Shown here: positions 10,249 to 21,784 of the stretch, piece by piece
Numbering within the stretch: position 1 is the first letter of the stretch
Layout: every line of letters begins with the position of its first letter
Translations under genes and position numbers: made by a program
Source: Odontocerum albicorne
Lineage: Eukaryota > Arthropoda > Insecta > Trichoptera > Odontoceridae
DNA length: 64,000 bases
Direction of reading: 5' to 3'
NCBI GenBank assembly: GCA_949825065.1
Contig: OX463849.1
Span: forward strand, 620,001-684,000
The notes under the pieces: model-generated
The model's input: the letters and a program-made list of their open reading frames with translations, nothing else
What the model was told of the DNA's origin: nothing
The model's database searches: none

Positions 10249-11208
10249 ATGTTTTCGCAAAGTTCTCAGATAAAGTTCTGGACATTTGCCGATGAATCCG
10301 ATTTGGTTCGTTTAAGGGAAAAACATAACCTCCAGTTTGTTCATAAACACGGTGCACATATGGATGAAAATGTTAAGTATCATTATTTCCTCTCCGCTGA
10401 GGAAGAACGGCTCTTGCTAAAACAGTACGAACTACAACTGAAAGAGTTTTGCAAACGATTTAATCCGCCGATGCCGAAATGTGTTATCGGAACTGCTTTT
10501 CACTATTTCAAACGGTTCTACCTTTACAATTCAGCGATGGATTACCACCCGAAGGAGATATTGGCAACCTGCGTTTATCTGTCGTGCAAAGTGGAAGAGT
10601 TCAACGTGTCGATGAGTCAGTTTGTGGCGAACATAAAAGGTGATAGGGACAAGGCTTCCGACATTATACTAAATAACGAACTTTTATTGATGCAACAATT
10701 ACGCTATCACCTCACTGTTCATAATCCTTTCAGGCCGATCGAAGGATTCTTAATTGATATTAAAACGAGGTGCGCCCTTTCGAATCCCGAGAGACTTAGG
10801 CAAGGCGTCGACGAGTTTCTAGAAAAAACGTTCCTGACAGACGCGTGCCTGTTGTACGCTCCTTCCCAGATCGCTCTAGCAGCCGTGCTGCACGCGGCTA
10901 GCAAGGAACAGGAGAACCTGGATAGCTACGTAACAGACACGCTGTTTCGAGACGCCGGGCAAGACAAGCTGGCCATCCTCATCGAGGCAGTGAGGAAGAT
11001 TCGCTCTATGGTGAAGGGCGTGGAGTATCCACCCAAGGACCGGGTCAAGGTCCTGGAGAAGAAGTTGGAGAAGTGCAGAAATCAGGAAAATAATCCCGAC
11101 AGCGATATCTACAAACAGAGATTGAGAGAAGCTTTGGAAGCGGAAGATGATATCAGCTTCTCTGCCCTGAACACTTCTGTGGAAATGGGTATCAGCCACC
11201 TGCCCTGA
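10249..11208 (+). CDS. CycH: Cyclin H, regulatory subunit of CDK7 (CAK/TFIIH)
   Basis: Intact 319-residue, single-exon gene. Cyclin H binds CDK7 and MAT1 to form the CDK-activating kinase, free or as part of TFIIH, acting in the nucleus on CDKs and the RNA polymerase II tail. The start MFSQSSQIKFWTF is the characteristic N-terminus (human MYHNSSQKRHWTF). The N-terminal cyclin box spans about residues 55-150, with KRFYLYNS and EILATCVYLSCKVEEFNVS. The second cyclin fold follows to about 285 (YAPSQIALAAVLHAAS). Residues 280-305 are a charged C-terminal helix. Human cyclin H has 323 residues. The codon third positions become markedly GC-richer after about 10800, and the 3' UTR begins with a C-rich tract (11232-11290). 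No poly(A) tail or target duplication suggests a retrocopy. Confidence 0.96.
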   Translation: MFSQSSQIKFWTFADESDLVRLREKHNLQFVHKHGAHMDENVKYHYFLSAEEERLLLKQYELQLKEFCKRFNPPMPKCVIGTAFHYFKRFYLYNSAMDYHPKEILATCVYLSCKVEEFNVSMSQFVANIKGDRDKASDIILNNELLLMQQLRYHLTVHNPFRPIEGFLIDIKTRCALSNPERLRQGVDEFLEKTFLTDACLLYAPSQIALAAVLHAASKEQENLDSYVTDTLFRDAGQDKLAILIEAVRKIRSMVKGVEYPPKDRVKVLEKKLEKCRNQENNPDSDIYKQRLREALEAEDDISFSALNTSVEMGISHLP

Positions 11209-11387
11209 CCCGAGGAAACTCCAGTGCTGCAGAGTCCCCCTCCCCGTCCTCCCCTCCCTCCCCTCCCGTCCCCCAGCTCCAGCACGGGGCCGCTGGCGGG
11301 GTTTTGTTTTAGGTTGTGAGTTGTAATATTTTTTATTCCATCATTGATTTATACTAAAAAGAATGTAATATCAATTTCGTTATTTGG

Positions 11388-11393
11388 ATTAAA
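11388..11393 (+). promoter_or_regulatory. Possible poly(A) signal of CycH (ATTAAA)
   Basis: Variant hexamer about 180 bases after the CycH stop, in AT-rich DNA. A weak call because the region is AT-rich. Confidence 0.3.
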
Positions 11394-11489
11394 TATATTA
11401 AACGCACAATTTTTCTTTAATTTTTACAATATTATTTAAGTGAAATCTGTGGGATATTTGTAATTTATCCTTTATTATTTATTTTCTCA

Positions 11490-12330
11490 ATATAGGAATA
11501 CCCAGAAGTGGCATGGAGCCAAATCAGGTAAATATGGGGGGGGGGGGTGATCGATACTTTTTTGGCCAAGAAATCTTGCTATTGTGTGCCGGCGAATTGT
11601 CGTGCAATAAAGAACTTGCCCCTTGTTCCCGGTATTTGGATCCATCTCGAAGAATCCTGTCCCGTTAACAATTCAAAACACTCGAGTACACATCAGAATT
11701 CACCATTTGACCTTCTGGCGTGAATTTCTTATGGATAATTCCTTTGAAATCAAAGAAAACATTGAGCAGTCTCGATTCGGCTCTCCTGCATGCGCACTTT
11801 TTTCGGTTTCGAAGGTTGGTGACCCTTCCATTCCGAACTCTGGCGCTTAGTAAGTGTCTCATAAAAGCATCATGTTTCATCACCTGTTACAATGTTTGAC
11901 ATGAAGTCTGGATCCATATCAGTTGCTCTTTTCATGTCTCTGCAGTGCTCCACTTTTTGCCCGAACCACCATTTGCCCAAATTTTCCCTTAAAATGAGAT
12001 GGACAATAGATTTAGGAATTATAATGACCTCCTTGATGAGCCTAGTACACGCACAATGATCATTTAGTTAAATTTCAGCCACTTTTTTAATATATTCTTC
12101 AATTCAAACTGTCAATGATGGTCCAGGCCGTTGATCATCTTCGATGCTCTCTCTATCATCACAAAATCTTGCATACCACTTAGAAACGTTCTTGTGACTT
12201 ATTGCTTCACTACCATTAACAGTTTGAATCATTTCAAATGTTTCTGTGGCACTTTTACCCAATTCAAAACCAAATTTAATGTTGGAACGTTGCTCCATTA
12301 TTCTTTATCCGACCGAGACTCGGAAGATAC
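11490..12330 (-). pseudogene. Decayed mariner transposase
   Basis: The minus strand starts near 12298 with MEQRSNIKFGFELGKSATE and continues HKNVSKWYARFCDD-ESIEDDQRPG, a mariner helix-turn-helix and linker. Further on (11880-11670) FFDFKGIIHKKFTPEGQ is the catalytic-core segment after the first Asp. Near 11500-11520 the text reads PDLAPCHFWVF, so the third catalytic Asp is replaced by His. Stops and frameshifts throughout. I could not define terminal repeats. Confidence 0.75.
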
Positions 12331-12474
12331 TGTCAATTGTTACGTCATTATAAATGAACCAGCGATGCCAGCGCTTTGAAACTTTTATGGAAGATAGTCA
12401 AAATGTGTCGCTAGTTAACTAATTTATTCATCCACAGATAGCGCTGGTGGTTATGCAAAAATAAAATCGGCGAT

Positions 12475-13450
12475 CCTCATTGGCAGCCCTCAACTTCTCA
12501 GTAAATTCAACACTGACTTACTCCCTCCAATTACTTGATGGCCCTATCATACCATTACATAAAATCGTTAAAAACCTAAGAGTGTTAATGGATAACACTC
12601 TCTCATGGCGAGATCAAATAAATGAAGTAAGCGAAAGGATCTTCAGCCTTCATCGTGTTGCAAAGATTCCTGCTTACTAAAACCAAAATTTTACTCGTAC
12701 AATCTCTGCTCTTTCCGATTTTCGACTATGCGGATGTCTGTTATTTGAATATTACAAAGGAATAGCTGGACAAATTACAGCGTCTTCAAATGTTTATCTA
12801 AGTTTTATTTTTAACCTAAGAAAGAATGATTATATAACTTCATACCAGAAGGTTCTGAACTGGTTGAACGTAAGAAATAGGCGCCAAATTCACATACTAT
12901 CTCTATTGTATTATATTCTTAACTGTCCCGCCGCCCCCTCTTATCTCGTCGAAAATTTTCAGCATCTTTCCGATCATGGACTAGCGCTATGACTACGAAA
13001 CAAAGATTGTTTATTGGCCTTTCCAGTTCACTGCTATTATTTTTTTACATCGTCCTTTACTGTCCATGCAGTGAGACTCTGGAATCAATTTCAAACCAAT
13101 GTTAGACATCCTCCGCCCTAGGCATGCATTAAGAAGCGACTGAAAAAACTTAATTTTTAGTTAGTAATATGACGTGTTTCATTCCTGATCTTTCCTCTCC
13201 ACCATCCTTTCTTTTCCTTTGATTGATATCTCACTTTATATGAAAAGGAATGTTCGGGTTATTGTCCGTCTTTGTGGGGTTTGTGGGTTCACGTATATGT
13301 GCATGGATTTCGTGTGGATGGATAGTCATTTGAGTGTTTTTTGCGACCATGTAACTTGCTTTATTTACTTTTGTCTGGTTGGTTGGAAGAGATTGCCGCC
13401 TGGCAATAAGCCCGCCAGATTGTATTTGAAATAAAAGTGTTAAATAAATA
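12475..13450 (+). mobile_element. Jockey-like LINE (family B), 3' part with complete tail
   Basis: Begins in the post-catalytic part of the reverse transcriptase (KNLRVLMDNTLSWRDQINEV, then LVQSLLFPIFDYADVCY) and continues with LLYYILNCPAAPSYL and VRLWNQFQTNV. It ends with a 3' UTR whose last 70 bases contain GAGATTGCCGCCTGGCAATA and AAATAAAAGTGTTAAATAAA. The same coding part recurs on the minus strand at 46791-47374. The last 50 bases recur as the tail of the SINE family. Broken by stops. Confidence 0.75.
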
Positions 13451-13789
13451 AATATGACCGTAAGATCGAATTCTAGTGCCAGGTGATGAAGTTCTTCAGG
13501 TATGAGATTAAAATGGGCATGTGACACCTCAGTGTTAATATTAGAATATATTAAATCTGTCGTTAACATTATAGATATCATATTGTAATAAACTGTAGGC
13601 AGTTGAAACACTCAAAAGTTGGTTTTGAATCCCTCGTGCCCCGATCACACTATTTAAGTTAAAATCGCCAAGAATTACTACTTTTCTATCTCGTGTGTAT
13701 TATAATTTGCACGGACTAATTATTTTATCATTGACTACAGACTATATCCAGTGGTCGAGGTCAAGCACTGCAAACACTTTGACTATTCT

Positions 13790-13980
13790 AAATCATGTTA
13801 CGCAGAGATGAAACTTCTGAGAAACTTGTACAGGAGGCTGACACAAAATCATGTTACGCAGAGATGAAACTTCTGAGAAACTTGTACAGGAGGCTGACGC
13901 AAAAATTAGAATGTTCAAGGTACTTCTCGGATATTTTGTTAATTTGATTCTTATTTTATGTTAAGATTTTTTTTCAGTTT
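13790..13980 (+). pseudogene. Displaced fragment of mRpS26 (exon 1 end plus intron start), internally duplicated
   Basis: Matches the minus strand of about 8530-8408: RRDE-SEK-VQEAD-KIRMFK, followed by the intron donor and about 55 bases of intron. The match runs through TTATTTTATGTTAAG to the TTTTCAG beyond. Because intron is included, the copy came from DNA, not mRNA. A 56-bp piece (13790-13845) is tandemly repeated at 13846. The 56-bp period shifts frame, so it cannot serve as an exon in both copies. Orientation is inverted relative to the parent gene. Confidence 0.85.
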
Positions 13981-14048
13981 TTAAGAATAAGATTGATGAC
14001 ATTAAGGAATAAGGAATAATTGCGTATTGAAAGAAGATCAGTGCTTAA

Positions 14049-14618
14049 CCTGTTTACCGCGTTAAAAATCAAATTCCACGAATCCTGTGCGCGGCACAAT
14101 TTCAGCGTTTTTTAATTTCTAAGTTTAAACACATATTTTGTTTAGAACCACTGATATTTGATTACAACACCAAGTAAACATGACACTTAAGTAATTTTCT
14201 GATAATAAATAATAGTCATTACTCTTAAGGAGACTCATTAAATAAAGGAGATAAACTAAACATTACGTAAAATAAACAAAGGAATGCTACGATCAAATCA
14301 ATGCTTCATGACACTCACCCAATCAAATGCATATAGCACTAGTAATGTTTATTTACGTAAGAGAGACTTAGTAATGTTTATTTACGTAAGAGAGACTCAT
14401 CGCAGGACTCGATCCGCGCGACAGGTGTTTATTCAACAATATCTCATAAACTAATATATTATTTGACAAGGTTTTCAGAGATGTCGCTAGAATAAAGATT
14501 ATTTTGAATTTTAGTTCAATTTTTATTCCGGTTTTGTGTCATTTTTTTTAAGTATTTGTGATTTGAAACTTGGATTGTCGTCAGATCACAGGCGTTTGTG
14601 CTTCCCGCGGGGAACACG
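14049..14618. mobile_element. Non-autonomous TTAA element (piggyBac-like MITE), 570 bp
   Basis: TTAA at 14045-14048 and 14619-14622. Ends are CCTGTTTACCGCG on the left and CGCGGGGAACACG on the right (reverse complement CGTGTTCCCCGCG), 10 of 13 matching. No transposase frame inside. A 28-bp word with TTTATTTACGTAAGAGAG is duplicated around 14345-14398. The flanks resemble LINE family A and the target TTAA corresponds to the one hit by the piggyBac at 1336. Confidence 0.7.
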
Positions 14619-14924
14619 TTAAGATGAAGAAAGAAGCATTGAGAAAGTTTCAATTTTTTTTTAGAATTACTTTATACAATATCAATTGATAAATGTCAAA
14701 ATTGATGAACTATTTAAGAACAAAAATAATAACTTTTAAATTTTCCATCAAATGTGTCATACTCGTACGATCTATATATTCAGAATAATATTTTGAGATG
14801 TTTCTCAAGTAACCAACCTAGTTCTTTAGAGGATACTATTTAAATGTGACCTAATTTATTATTCAAACCAATGTTTTCATATACTGTGCCCGTAATTGTG
14901 ATGAACCATTGAATTGGTAATATC

Positions 14925-15310
14925 ATCATTGTCAACCAGGGTTAATCCAATGCTGGATGGAAGGTCTTTCTGTTGGTGCCATGTTATGCTGCCATGCTTC
15001 CTGATTTCATCTATCCAGCGTACCTTCAGTCTTCTACGAGAATGTCAATGTAGTAACAAGTAAGTGTTGAGTTCAGTTCTTGTGTTTGCAGTACACATAT
15101 GTAGCGGATGTTAAAAATTTCATCCACATAAGACTTACCAGGAACAAAACTGCATTGCTGCTTTCTTAGGACTGCGAGATTAAGATCCTGAATGTGACTG
15201 AGGATCACTCGAGACAAGATTTTTGCAGGCAGCTCAACAACGGGATTTTGTTCCAGTTTCCATATCGAGAAGGTTACTTGTGAAAAGTGACAATGGATCC
15301 ATTTTGTCAA
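14925..15310 (-). mobile_element. RTE-like LINE, internally deleted
   Basis: The minus strand from 15240 reads LPAKILSRVILSHIQ, then LRKQQCSFVPGKSYVDEIF, then ELNSTL-CYYIDI: reverse transcriptase fingers/palm before the YADD box. At about 15045 it jumps directly to the C-terminal tail RWIDEIRKHGSITWHQ, skipping the YADD region and everything between. The same tail occurs at 40857-41094. Confidence 0.75.
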
Positions 15311-15751
15311 TTCCGTACTTTTTAAAGATGGTAAAGGTGACGATCAGAGGATTTATCCCATTTTTAAGAAATTTAGAATATCATCTTTTTTGAGCTTTCC
15401 TACAGCCAGTGTTCTTAGTCTATACCGGTTGCCTTAAACATTTCCAAGCCTCGAAGACGATTTTAAATGCCCATCCATTTGAATGAATGTGTTCTAATCC
15501 ATCTTCCTTTGGATCAGAAACAATATTTCCAATGCGTTAGCGCATTGCGCTGCATAGTTTGAAATTTTTCCCTTGCTACGCCGACGAGAGATTTAAAAAA
15601 AAAGCATGAAACTGTCACAAACAGAATATTTATTTATATTGTTAAGATAAAGACTTAATTGTCCTTTACATAACACAGTAAAACTTAAAATTCAAATGAT
15701 AACATATCAAAATTCTCCAAAAAAATCCTTATAATTTATGATACATACATA

Positions 15752-17028
15752 GGTCTGTAAATATGAAACTGGATTTTTTATATAGAAAATACACATTTAT
15801 TGTATGAAAATGATAAAAAATATTTTATTCAAAGTATTGCCCATCACTAGCTACATATTTTCCCTAACTCTCTGGAAATTTGTGGATGCCACGCCAAAAA
15901 AACTGTTGCTCTTTTGAGGCAAAACCAGTCATCGAGCCATTTTCGTAAGAAGTAAAGCGCTGCTCAGCAACTGCGTGTCCCATCGATGCAAATAAGTAGT
16001 AATTAGATGGAGCCAAGTCTGGTGAGTAAGTCGCATGCGAAAGTATTTGCCAAATAAACGACCGGTTTTGCTGTGTGCGATGGTGCATTATTACGAAGCA
16101 AAATCACTTTGTGTTGCCTCTTTTGATATTCTGGTCGTTTTTAACGCAATGCTTGTTTCAAATCCATAATTTGTTGTCGGTAGCGTTCAGTATTAGCGGT
16201 TTCGCCAGGTTTTAGCAGCTCATAATATGTAACACCCTTCTGATCCCACCAAACACAGAGCATTGTCTTCCGTCCATAGCGATTTGGCCTTGCAGTCGAT
16301 GTCGCTGGTTTGCTTGGAGTTACCCATGATCTTTTACGCTTAGGATTCTCGAAATATATCCATTTTTCATCGCCAGTCACAATTCGATGGAGAAATTATT
16401 TTCTTTTGTACCTGGCGAGCAGCATTTTGCAAGTGTTTTTTCGGTTTTCCTGCTGTCACTTTCGGTTTTCATTCAGTTCACGTGGAACCCATTTTCCTAC
16501 CTTCTGGATCTTTCCCATGGCTTTCAAACATAAGGAGACGGCTTCTCGTGTCACATTTAATTGATCCGCGAGTTGTTGTTGCGTTTGAGCGTCATCCTTA
16601 TCCAACAATGCATGGAATTCGGTGTCTTCAAACTTTCCAGGTGGTCTTCTACGTTCTTCGTGTCTCACGTCAAAATCGCCACTTTTGAATTTTTTAAACC
16701 ATTCAAAGCACTGGGATTTACCAAGAGCGTGCTCACCGTAAATTTCGACAAGCATTCAATGCGATTCTGCAGCAATTTTCTTCAAATGGTAACAGAAAAT
16801 CAATGCTGTCCGCAAATCGTAGTTTTCAGGCACAAACACAGACATGTTCAACGTTATAACATATGAAAACATGTATACTATAGTTGTATTAAACTTGTAT
16901 TGTTGTGAGTTAAAAGTCTTTGACAAATGTAAACACAAGAAAAAGGCGCCAATAACGCGGTTCGACAGTCACTACATTGACAACTAGAGCCATCTATGAG
17001 CAAATTCCGGTTTCATATTTACAGACCT
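15752..17028 (-). mobile_element. Mariner element with decayed transposase
   Basis: Inverted ends: GGTCTGTAAATATGAAACTG at 15752 and the complementary CGGTTTCATATTTACAGACC ending at 17027. Transposase pieces on the minus strand: MSVFVPENYDLRTALIFCYH (helix-turn-helix start, 16845), the linker with WFKKFKSGDFDV, and MTGDEKWIYFENPKRK with the first catalytic Asp (16380). The second block reads LLRNNAPSHTA and the third SPDLAPSNYYLF. The second and third catalytic Asp are both Asn here, and an in-frame stop precedes the second. The copy is catalytically dead. Confidence 0.88.
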
Positions 17029-17029
17029 G

Positions 17030-17898
17030 ATACATCTTTCAAGATATTATGCTTAATCATACTAATACAGAACAAAAATAACAACACAAGACTTATAAAA
17101 TATAACTTAAAAAATAATAAAAAATTTTAAATAGCATCTCTCTCAAGGGGATGTTATAGGATGAATTACAAAAAAAAAATTTAACTAACAAAAAAATACT
17201 TTAACTATTAAAAACAATACATTAACATCCCCGCCCCGCCCCAATCAAGATCTTAGATTGAGAAAATGCTGGAGAAGAACCACTTGAACTGGACAATATC
17301 TACATTAAAAATATCCACCAAACCATGTATGGAGTTACCAATTGTCGTATTCTCACAGTGCAACTGTAGTTTATAATTTGCTATTGACGCATTTGAATCG
17401 TAAAAGGTTCTGAATATTTCTAGCAGGAGTGTGAACAGCAAATAGAGCCAGTATATCGAAGCTATTAACCATATCGTGAATATCCTTATACAGAAACATC
17501 AAATAGAATGTAATCTTTGTTTCATATAGTTTAAAAAGGTGTTTGTAATTCAACAAGAGACCGTAGTCAAGTATGTTTGGTGGGATGCTGAAACAAAAAT
17601 TAATATGACCTTTTCAGTTGTGCTGGAATGGATAAGATAGTTAGGTAACCAAATTGTCTACTAATACCCCAATATACTTCTTATGGTACTAGTGATGAGT
17701 AACAGCAATGAACTAGCAGTGAAGGTATTCTCCTGAAAGCTTCGCTGACTGTTAAGATGAATCTCGACAACTTATAGATACGACTAGATAAATTATTCTA
17801 CAGGAAATAAAACGTGCAAAGGTTTTGTAGTACGAAAATAGTTTCAAAGACAGAAAACATTTTAAATGTGTTTATTCATAGTTGATAGTGTATATATA
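17030..17898. other. AT-rich stretch without recognised genes
   Basis: A-rich runs near 17100-17220 and only short chance frames. No domain, RNA gene or transposon end recognised. Confidence 0.5.
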
Positions 17899-19210
17899 CA
17901 AGGGCGGTTCAATAAGTACCCGTGTTAGGAATGAAGATGTAAATTTTTTCAAAAACAAATTATTTTTCAACATAGTTCCCTTTTAGGGATAATCACTTTT
18001 TCCAACATCCCTGCCATTTTTTTAACCCCTCCAAAAAATAGGAATTGTCGAACTCTGCAAAATACGCTTCTGTCTCGACGATGACGTCCTCATTTGACAA
18101 ATGTAATGCAAATTTTTAATGCAAATTTTTTTTCCTGCGAGCCATTTCTTCATATTTGGGAATAAGAAGAAATTGCAGGGAGCCAGGTTGGGCAAATACG
18201 GGGGGTGCGGCAGTAATTCATAACGCAATTCATGCAGTTTGGCGGCAACAACTCCGGATAAATGTGCTGGTGCATTGTCGTGGTGAAACAGCACTTTCTT
18301 CTTCGCCAAATGGGGCTGTTTTTCCTTCAATTCCTTGTCAAAGTGATCCAATAACTCACTGTAGTATTGTCCTGTGATTGTTTTTCCTTTTTTTAAGAAG
18401 TCCATGAGTATTACGCTCTTCGCATCCCAAAAAATTGTCACCATAACTTTTCCAGCCGATGGAATCGTCTTCGCCTTCTTTGGAGCTGATCTACCGGAAG
18501 TAACCTATTGTTTTGATTGTTGTTTGGTTTTCGGTGCATGATGATGAATCCTGGTCTCATTGACGGTGACAACTCGACGAAAAAACTCCTTCGGATCGCG
18601 CTTAAATTGCTCCAAACACAGCTTCGAAGTTGAAAGCCGCATGCGCTTGTTGTCCACCATAAGCAATTGCGGCACCCATCGTGCCGACAACTTTTTCATC
18701 GCCAACTTATCATGTAAAATATTAATTGCCATTCCTGTCGACCCACCTATGGCCTCTGCTACTTCGTGCACTTTCGTTCGACGATCAGCGAGAATCATGT
18801 CGTGGACTTTTTCTATGATTTCCTCCGTAACCACATCTGCTGGGCATCCTGGAATCCTCATCAAAAACGGATGTTCGACCATGTTTAAATTCGTTGAACC
18901 AATATCTAACTGTTATCATTGATGGAAAAAGGTCCCCATAAACAGCATCCAATTTCGCTTTTATCTCCTCACACATTTTTCCATCCTAAAGCAAAAAGCG
19001 AATCACTGAACGATACTGCGCTTTCTCCATTGTAGCGAAAACCACGTTGCACTGCTTACTGCAATGACTGTCAAATAAAAACTAACCTATGAATCAGTGT
19101 TAAATTTGTTTTTGGCGTCGTTTAACAGATGGCAACAAACTATGGTAACAGCAACTTGTCTTAGCAACACCACCTGTCGTCAAACAAGGGTACTTATTGA
19201 ACCGCCCTCG
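17899..19210 (-). mobile_element. Mariner element, 1312 bp, near-complete, CGAG-type ends
   Basis: TA on both sides (17897-17898, 19211-19212). The right end, read inward, begins CGAGGGCGGTTCAATAAGTA; the left end differs by one base (CAAGGG...). The minus strand encodes a DD34D transposase in three frames: RYWFNEFKHGRTSVFDEDS, then EEIIEKVHDMILADRRTKV, then VMVTIFWDAKSVI with LFHHDNAPAHLS. The first Asp position reads VTVNETRIHHH (Asp to Asn). The second, HHDNAPAH, is intact. The third reads LAPCNFFLFP (Asp to Asn). Two frameshifts or stops break it. Its CGAG terminus fits the TA-CTCG-TA scars found throughout the window. Confidence 0.93.
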
Positions 19211-19212
19211 TA

Positions 19213-19740
19213 TATTACTTTTTGCTGATTGATCAATAATGAAAATGATTTTCTTAATTGTTTTACACTCACCACATTCTGTTTTTTTGAAAAATAATTA
19301 ACCATGATCATATATACTATAAGTTTATAATAAATATTAAGAATTTCTGATTACCCTAATTAGCTAAAGAATCTCCATATTTTGATGTTCAATGTGCATT
19401 TCTTATCATAAGCATAATTTATTCACCATTCTGTTTCAAATTAACATGTACAATTCTATTTTAAATCAAGATGTACAAAAATTATATATATTCATTGTTT
19501 TACCTGTTTTTCAATATAATATACTTCAAATTTTATTGATACACAAGTTCTTTATGGAAAAAAGTTGACATTTTTTAGTTGAAGACGCCATTTTGTATGG
19601 AATGATACTCTCTTCGCAATTCAATAAAGAAACTTGATCAAAGTGTATAATTCTTTAATTTTTTAAATGAAAATTGCACTTTTATTTTAATTCTGCAAAA
19701 GAACATCTGAAATACATCCCTATTAAACATTACTTAAATT
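19213..19740. other. AT-rich stretch without recognised features
   Basis: Nothing beyond simple AT-rich DNA was recognised. Confidence 0.5.
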
Positions 19741-19744
19741 ATTT

Positions 19745-19985
19745 GATTAAAGGTTTCAGCTTTAAATTAGTGGCACTTTATATCAGAATATTTAACAATA
19801 AATGACTTTGTTATTTCACTAATTACATTAATTCCCGCTACACGTGTTTCTACCTCCAATCCTCAGATTCTCTCTAGGCGGAAGAGAGCCTCGGAATAGG
19901 AGATAGACATATGTGAAGCGGAGATTAATGTAATTAGTGGAATAATAAAAGAATTAATTTTTAAATATTCTTATTTGAATAAGTT
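19745..19985. mobile_element. Palindromic MITE family M, copy 1
   Basis: Left arm contains GACTTTGTTATTTCACTAAT and TACACGTGTTTCTACCTCC. The right arm carries the complement (GGAGATAGACATATGTGAAG, ATTAGTGGAATAATAAAAG). The centre holds CTCTCTAGGCGGAAGAGAG. No coding capacity. Other copies are at 21.8, 23.9 and 42.2-44.2 kb. Confidence 0.7.
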
Positions 19986-19999
19986 TTTTAACAATTGTT

Positions 20000-20122
20000 A
20001 AAATAGCGTATGCATCACATGACATGAATTGTTAAAATAGCCAGCATATGCATCACATGACATGAATTATGATTTAAAATAGCCAGCGTATGCATCACAT
20101 GACATGAATTATGATTTAAATA
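20000..20122. repeat. Short tandem repeat, three units of about 40-46 bp
   Basis: Unit contains AGC-TATGCATCACATGACATG followed by AATTATGATTTAAAAT in the later copies. Confidence 0.75.
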
Positions 20123-20984
20123 TCAAATGACGTTTTCTCAAAACTGAGGTGTTATCTTTTCCTTATAGAACTTGTATATCTTTATATCGTCAGATTTCTG
20201 GCATACACGTATGTATATTAGTTTCTGGCATTTTACTATTTCCGAGATATTTCAATTTAAAAGTTTAAATGCCTTTCGATATATTTGTATCTGGGCATTA
20301 CATATTCTTTGATTTTGTGTAAATAGTATTTCCACTTAAAATAATACATGCACATTGGTATTATGATAGTTATCAAAAATCTATTTTTCATAAATTTTCA
20401 CTTATAAATTTGTGTCAGAAATCAGACAATATCTGATTTACAATTATAGTAATATTTAAAATATGTATCTGAATAATTTTGCTAAAACCTTTCCAACATT
20501 TAAATACTTTGGTTCAGAATTATTGCTACGCTCGATTCACTCGGAAGGTAACCGACATCTTACAGCCTTTCCTCAAGGTGTGACGTTAAGAAAATAATAC
20601 CAATTATTTATCTTCACCAAACACGGCAATAATTCTGAAAATGATTTAGCATGAATAATGAATAGACTATTAGAGTAACCATAAAAATGTTTGAACAGAA
20701 AATATATTTTAGTAAGAAAGTATTTTTATTTTATTTATATTTAACTAAAAGTAATGAATAAATTTGCTCAAAGGTAAAATACTGAATTCAAATGTAGCTT
20801 AGTAAATTTATCATAGTTATTTTCATTTGATATCAGATATTATGGGGACTATGAATTATGTTCAGGATGTAATTTTTATTTTTAAAAGGAATAAATTTTT
20901 AAATATTCTTACCCGTCAGGAATTTTTTTTGTTCTTGTCTGAGGGAAGTAGTGTATCATGGGTTTTGTAATGACATCAAGAGGA
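20123..20984. other. AT-rich stretch without recognised genes
   Basis: No reading frame or transposon end recognised. A GC-richer word block at 20520-20590 is unexplained. Confidence 0.45.
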
Positions 20985-21065
20985 TTAGGATGTGTGTCGA
21001 TATAGGTAAGTCTGGCGCTCTTCCTCTCTGCCAACTCTAACAGGGAAATGGTGTGATGGTATGTA
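20985..21065 (+). mobile_element. LINE family A, 3' terminus only
   Basis: CTGGCGCTCTTCCTCTCTGC, then AACAGGGAAATGGTGTGATG and a TATGTATG tail, matching the 3' ends at 4.85, 34.4, 47.5 and 60.4 kb. Confidence 0.7.
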
Positions 21066-21139
21066 TGTGTTTTATTTCATTAACAGATATATTTTCTCAT
21101 TGGAAATATGACCTACCATGAACTTGTATAGAACAAGTA

Positions 21140-21697
21140 AAGGGTCTTTCAAATTGAACGAGTTTTTAAATTCTTGGATGAAATACAGATGGCGTCGCGA
21201 ACTTGCCTGGGTCTTGTGACATTTGAGAAGTCTAATGTATGACATTTATAAAAATGGAGTTGTATACAATACGACAACGCGTTCAAATTGTTGAATTAGT
21301 TTATGTATTGTAATCTCCGGAAACGGTGATGTTAATTGGCCACAAAGATCATGTGATCTGACACTGTTGGACTATTTTCTCTGGGTTAATGTGAAAAGCC
21401 AGGTCTATAAGATTGACCCCCGATCAATTCCTGAGCTGAAGGACGAAATTATTCGTGTTATTGGTAAGTTACAACCGCAATTATGCCAAAATGTCATCGA
21501 AGATTTTGACAAAAGAGTGAACATCTGTAGAGCTGCAAGAGATGAACAATTGGTGGATATTGTTTTTTGTGTTTAAATGTCATACATTATACTTCAATGA
21601 CCAATAAAACGTTTTTTTGAAATCAAAGTAAATTGTGTGTTTTATTCAAGAATTAAAAAAATTTGAATTGAAAAACCGCTCAATTCGAAAGACCCTT
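21140..21697 (+). mobile_element. Internally deleted mariner-like element, 558 bp
   Basis: TA at 21138-21139 and 21698-21699; ends begin AAGGGTCTTTCAAATTGA and the complement of AAGGGTCTTTCGAATTGA. Inside, an N-terminal fragment (MELYTIRQRVQIVELVY, from about 21255) runs straight into a C-terminal fragment (WPQRSCDLTLLDYFLWVNV, then KDEIIRVIGKLQPQL, to 21576). The catalytic core up to the DLTLLDYFLW block is missing. It is a typical deletion derivative that would depend on a full-length relative. Confidence 0.85.
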
Positions 21698-21784
21698 TAT
21701 ATCATAGGATAATTTATGAGTATTTGTAATTTTTGGATGAAGACAAGATATTATTATTACAAGTATTAGACAAGAAGAAGTTTG

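Noticed and set aside
10249..11208. Cyclin H as a processed retrocopy because it has no introns
   Set aside because: The frame is intact, there is no poly(A) tract after the 3' UTR and no target duplication was seen. A genuine single-exon gene is equally simple, and I cannot decide further without the genome.
17899..19210. Active mariner that could be the current source of the TACTCGTA scars
   Set aside because: Its own transposase has two catalytic Asp to Asn changes and frame breaks. The source must be another copy or a past burst.
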